A program made the translations under genes and the position numbers. Positions 61,012 through 64,000 of a stretch of 64,000 nt of DNA are shown in pieces. Under the pieces are notes generated by a model. That model did no database searches, was not told the origin of the DNA, and saw nothing but the letters and a program-made list of their open reading frames with translations. The DNA is from Lachnospiraceae bacterium (lineage in GTDB: Bacteria; Bacillota; Clostridia; Lachnospirales; Lachnospiraceae), in contig JAEEJA010000059.1 of the NCBI GenBank assembly GCA_016281605.1, forward strand, positions 1 through 64,000, in the 5' to 3' direction. Each line of letters opens with the position of its first letter. Positions within the stretch are counted from its first letter, which is position 1.

Positions 61012-62556
61012 GTGATAAAGCTAACTTTGTCAGAGGAAGATTTTGATTATGAAATCAGAGCCTTGCTAAAGACTATTTGTCCTCTTGAAAAAGTAAATGA
61101 TAAGAAAGATACTTCAGACAATATCTTGAATATTGATATAAATCTTTTACCGCGAGAGGTTAACATTAAAGTTATCTATAAAACCGAAGAAATAAGCTTT
61201 TCTGAAGAAGTAGAAGGAAAAGAAACCGATACATGGAAAAGTATAGATAAACGTATAAAAAATCCTTACAGACTCAAATATAAAAATGTACTAAAAAGAG
61301 GGCTTCTTACATCTGTTTTAGAGCTGAAGGAATCATTAGAAAAACAATTTGGAGCAGATGCAGATAAAGCTATTTATATCAGAGAAAGCTCATGGGGAAC
61401 AATGACTGGTGTAAGACCTTCCAAGATAGCTTATGATATGCTCCAAAAAAGTGATGAGGATATAATGAAAATCCTTACAGAGGAGTACGCTGCTAAGGAA
61501 GAGTGTGCTTCACTTGCCTTAGAAGTCGCCAGAACAGAAGAGAGTATACTTGATTCCCTTGAAGAAAAAAAGATTGATATTGCATCCGGTTACAGCTTAT
61601 ATATAGGTATTCCCTTTTGCCCAACCACCTGTGCATATTGCTCATTTGCGTCATATCCGGTCACAAGGTTTGGTGATTATACGGAAATTTATACAGATAA
61701 GCTTTTACAAGAATTAGAAAAGCTGTACTCAGAGGGATGTACAAATCCGCAAACCATATACATAGGTGGAGGAACTCCGACAGCTCTTGATATAAAAAAT
61801 CTTGAAAGAATACTAGAGTATGTGGATAAGCACTTTTCGCCTTCAAAAGCCTTAGAGTACACAGTGGAAGCAGGGAGACCGGACAGCCTTGACTTCGATA
61901 AGCTTAAGTGTATAAAGGATTATCATGTTTCGAGGATATCTATAAATCCTCAGACTCTGAAAGATGATACCCTTAAGAGAATCGGCAGAAGTCATGGAAG
62001 TAAAGCTTTCTATGAAGCGTTTGATATGGCAAGAAGCTTGGGGCATGACAATATAAATTGTGATCTTATAGCAGGTCTTCCGGGAGAGAATTTTTCGGAC
62101 TTTAAGTATTCCTTTGATGGTATTTGTTCGTTATCGCCCGAAAGCATTACGGTACATTCTTTGGTAATAAAGAGAGCAAGTGCCATAAGAGAAAATTTAA
62201 ACAATGAAGCCCTTAGTTTGGATAATGCCATAAGCTTCTACAAAAAGAGAAGCTCTGATATGGATAAAATGATAGCCTATAGCATAGAAAAGGCCGGAGA
62301 TAAGTACAAGCCTTACTACATGTATCGGCAGAAAAACGCAGATGCGCACTTTGGAAGTACAGGGCAGGAGAATATTGGTTTCAGTATTACGGGAATGGAG
62401 TGCTTATATAACATTCTCATGATGGAGGAGAAACAGACTATCTATGCCGCAGGAGCAGGAGCATCTACAAAGTATTATGATAAGAAATCTAAGACAGTAA
62501 GCCGAAGTGAAAACGTAAAAAGTCTTATGGATTATTGTAACAAAAAAATCTTATAA
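61012..62556 (+). CDS. hemZ: Coproporphyrinogen III oxidase-like radical SAM protein HemZ
   Basis: A 514-residue radical SAM enzyme of the HemN/HemZ group. An N-terminal domain of about 160 residues ends in RESSWGTMTGVRPSKIAYD, typical of HemZ. The radical SAM core begins YIGIPFCPTTCAYCSF with the cluster Cys203, Cys207 and Cys210, then IYIGGGTPTAL and EYTVEAGRPDS. The C-terminal part has YYMYRQKNADAHFGSTG. GTG is the start (GGAGG 8 nt upstream). The organism may not make haem; HemZ homologues in such Clostridia are of unsure function. It follows the MBL-fold gene closely. Confidence 0.93.
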   Translation: MIKLTLSEEDFDYEIRALLKTICPLEKVNDKKDTSDNILNIDINLLPREVNIKVIYKTEEISFSEEVEGKETDTWKSIDKRIKNPYRLKYKNVLKRGLLTSVLELKESLEKQFGADADKAIYIRESSWGTMTGVRPSKIAYDMLQKSDEDIMKILTEEYAAKEECASLALEVARTEESILDSLEEKKIDIASGYSLYIGIPFCPTTCAYCSFASYPVTRFGDYTEIYTDKLLQELEKLYSEGCTNPQTIYIGGGTPTALDIKNLERILEYVDKHFSPSKALEYTVEAGRPDSLDFDKLKCIKDYHVSRISINPQTLKDDTLKRIGRSHGSKAFYEAFDMARSLGHDNINCDLIAGLPGENFSDFKYSFDGICSLSPESITVHSLVIKRASAIRENLNNEALSLDNAISFYKKRSSDMDKMIAYSIEKAGDKYKPYYMYRQKNADAHFGSTGQENIGFSITGMECLYNILMMEEKQTIYAAGAGASTKYYDKKSKTVSRSENVKSLMDYCNKKIL

Positions 62557-62683
62557 TATAATTATGGTAAAATGCTTTATTTTATGTTACAATATAGCTT
62601 GGTCGGGACTGTTAAAAAAGGTTTAATTGAAATGTATTTTCATTTATAGGATTGTTAACGGATAGGAGAAGGCCGACTGCTTT

Positions 62684-62712
62684 TTGTACGATTGTTACAA
62701 TTAAAATATATA
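62684..62712 (+). promoter_or_regulatory. Possible promoter of the HD-GYP-like gene
   Basis: TTGTAC at 62684-62689, a 17-nt spacer and TATATA at 62707-62712. The leader would be very short (about 15 nt). Confidence 0.4.
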
Positions 62713-62734
62713 ATGCATTTGGATTGGAGAAGAA

Positions 62735-63409
62735 GTGGAACAATACGAAGACTACATGGAAAAGCTTCTGCAGCAAAGAGCAACGCTATCTGCAGATATT
62801 CAGCAAAATGTGTATGCCGAGATGTTTCATGGAGTTCAGGTTAGTAATTACGCATATGAAATTGCTAAGGAAATGGGGAAGTCTGACAGCTTTTGTAATG
62901 GTATAGTGGTAGCGGGATTGTTGCATGATATAGGTAAGCTAAGGCTTAACAGATATTTGGAGCAGGATTATACCAAAAAGCTTGTTGTAGAGCAGCTTAG
63001 CTATGTAAGACAGCATACTTACTACAGCATGGTAATACTGGAGGAACATAATTATCCTTTGGAGCTTTGTGAAGCAGTTTTTTATCACCATGAAAATGTA
63101 GATGGAAGCGGATATCCCCACGGCATTATGGGGGAAAGGATTCCGGAGATGTCGCGAATATTGAGAGTTTGCGATGTATTTACTGCACTAACATCTGACA
63201 GACCTTATAGAAGAGGATTTGAGCCTGACGTTGCTATGGAAATGATGATAGCTGAGGTTATGAGCTACGATATGAAAGTGTTTTTGGCTTTTCAAAGGTT
63301 TTATCATAGCGACAGATTTCGTGAGTTGGATACATTATCTACAAATCTTACGGACCTTCAGAAGATACATCTTCTGAGATTTGTGGAGGAAGCTGAAAAA
63401 AGTTCATAA
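62735..63409 (+). CDS. HD-GYP-like phosphohydrolase
   Basis: A 224-residue single-domain protein of the HD superfamily. It has [11 protein letters not shown] (His64, Asp65), VRQHTYYSMVIL, YHHENVDGSGYPHG, which corresponds to the HD-GYP 'HHE..DGSGYP' segment, and ILRVCDVFTALTSDRPYRRG. HD-GYP proteins degrade cyclic di-GMP or related nucleotides; the usual GYP triad here reads as part of GSGYPHG. No sensor domain is attached. The start is GTG at 62735 with GGAGAAG 3-9 nt upstream. It sits between hemZ and pfkA on the same strand. Confidence 0.88.
   Translation: MEQYEDYMEKLLQQRATLSADIQQNVYAEMFHGVQVSNYAYEIAKEMGKSDSFCNGIVVAGLLHDIGKLRLNRYLEQDYTKKLVVEQLSYVRQHTYYSMVILEEHNYPLELCEAVFYHHENVDGSGYPHGIMGERIPEMSRILRVCDVFTALTSDRPYRRGFEPDVAMEMMIAEVMSYDMKVFLAFQRFYHSDRFRELDTLSTNLTDLQKIHLLRFVEEAEKSS

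Positions 63410-64000
<591 letters not shown>

Overview
The window looks like the chromosome of a low-GC, motile anaerobic Firmicute of the class Clostridia, most likely family Lachnospiraceae (Butyrivibrio/Roseburia-like). This is inferred from A+T-rich codon use, strong GGAGG ribosome sites, HemZ, RNase Y, RecU, CheV, Thr/Pro-rich linkers in secreted proteins, an ATP-type phosphofructokinase of clostridial style and a glycerol-phosphate teichoic acid locus. No species can be named from the sequence alone.

The first 24 kb is accessory and visibly worn. It holds a pair of paralogous HTH-type regulators (206-3273); the remains of an RND/MMPL exporter operon whose exported subunit and response regulator were cut by one deletion, with a probable A-tract frameshift at the start of its histidine kinase (3296-7397); a secreted fusion of a tyrosine phosphatase and an L,D-transpeptidase (7942-9951) with a 50-bp tandem repeat of its own 3' end; a 0.7-kb array of 126-bp repeats (10714-11406); a lipoprotein amidase; a DUF697-type GTPase with YbaK; an agr-like LytTR regulatory locus with a degenerate second sensor and a remnant of a lost paralogue (15097-17950); a large secreted CHAP hydrolase; a solo IS200/IS605 right end that probably keeps an omega-RNA scaffold (21523-21745); and several gene stubs (21746-21955, 22092-22206, 23444-23536).

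From 24.2 to 41.7 kb the content is mostly housekeeping: tRNA-Leu(AAG) with a duplicated 3' end beside a membrane-anchored HNH nuclease; a three-gene NatAB-like ABC exporter on the minus strand; enolase; a GH26-like protein; RNase Y; a RACo-like ASKHA protein; ProC; an SGNH-like lipoprotein; a small alarmone synthetase (RelQ type); an RluA-family pseudouridine synthase; RecU and CheV.

From 41.7 to 57.7 kb lies a cell-surface block. The minus-strand operon cysD-cysNC-cysQ (PAPS synthesis and PAP removal) is divergent, with back-to-back promoters, from an aryl-sulfotransferase-family gene. That gene is followed by tagD, a 1,232-residue double-headed glycerophosphotransferase, a huge secreted 5'-nucleotidase/phosphoesterase, a GT2 glycosyltransferase and a second glycerophosphotransferase. 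The arrangement suggests a teichoic-acid-like polymer that may be sulfated or otherwise decorated; this is the most interesting hypothesis in the window.

The end of the window (57.7-64 kb) carries the long Rel (p)ppGpp enzyme, a metallo-beta-lactamase-fold hydrolase, HemZ, an HD-GYP-like phosphohydrolase and the start of pfkA, which runs off the edge.
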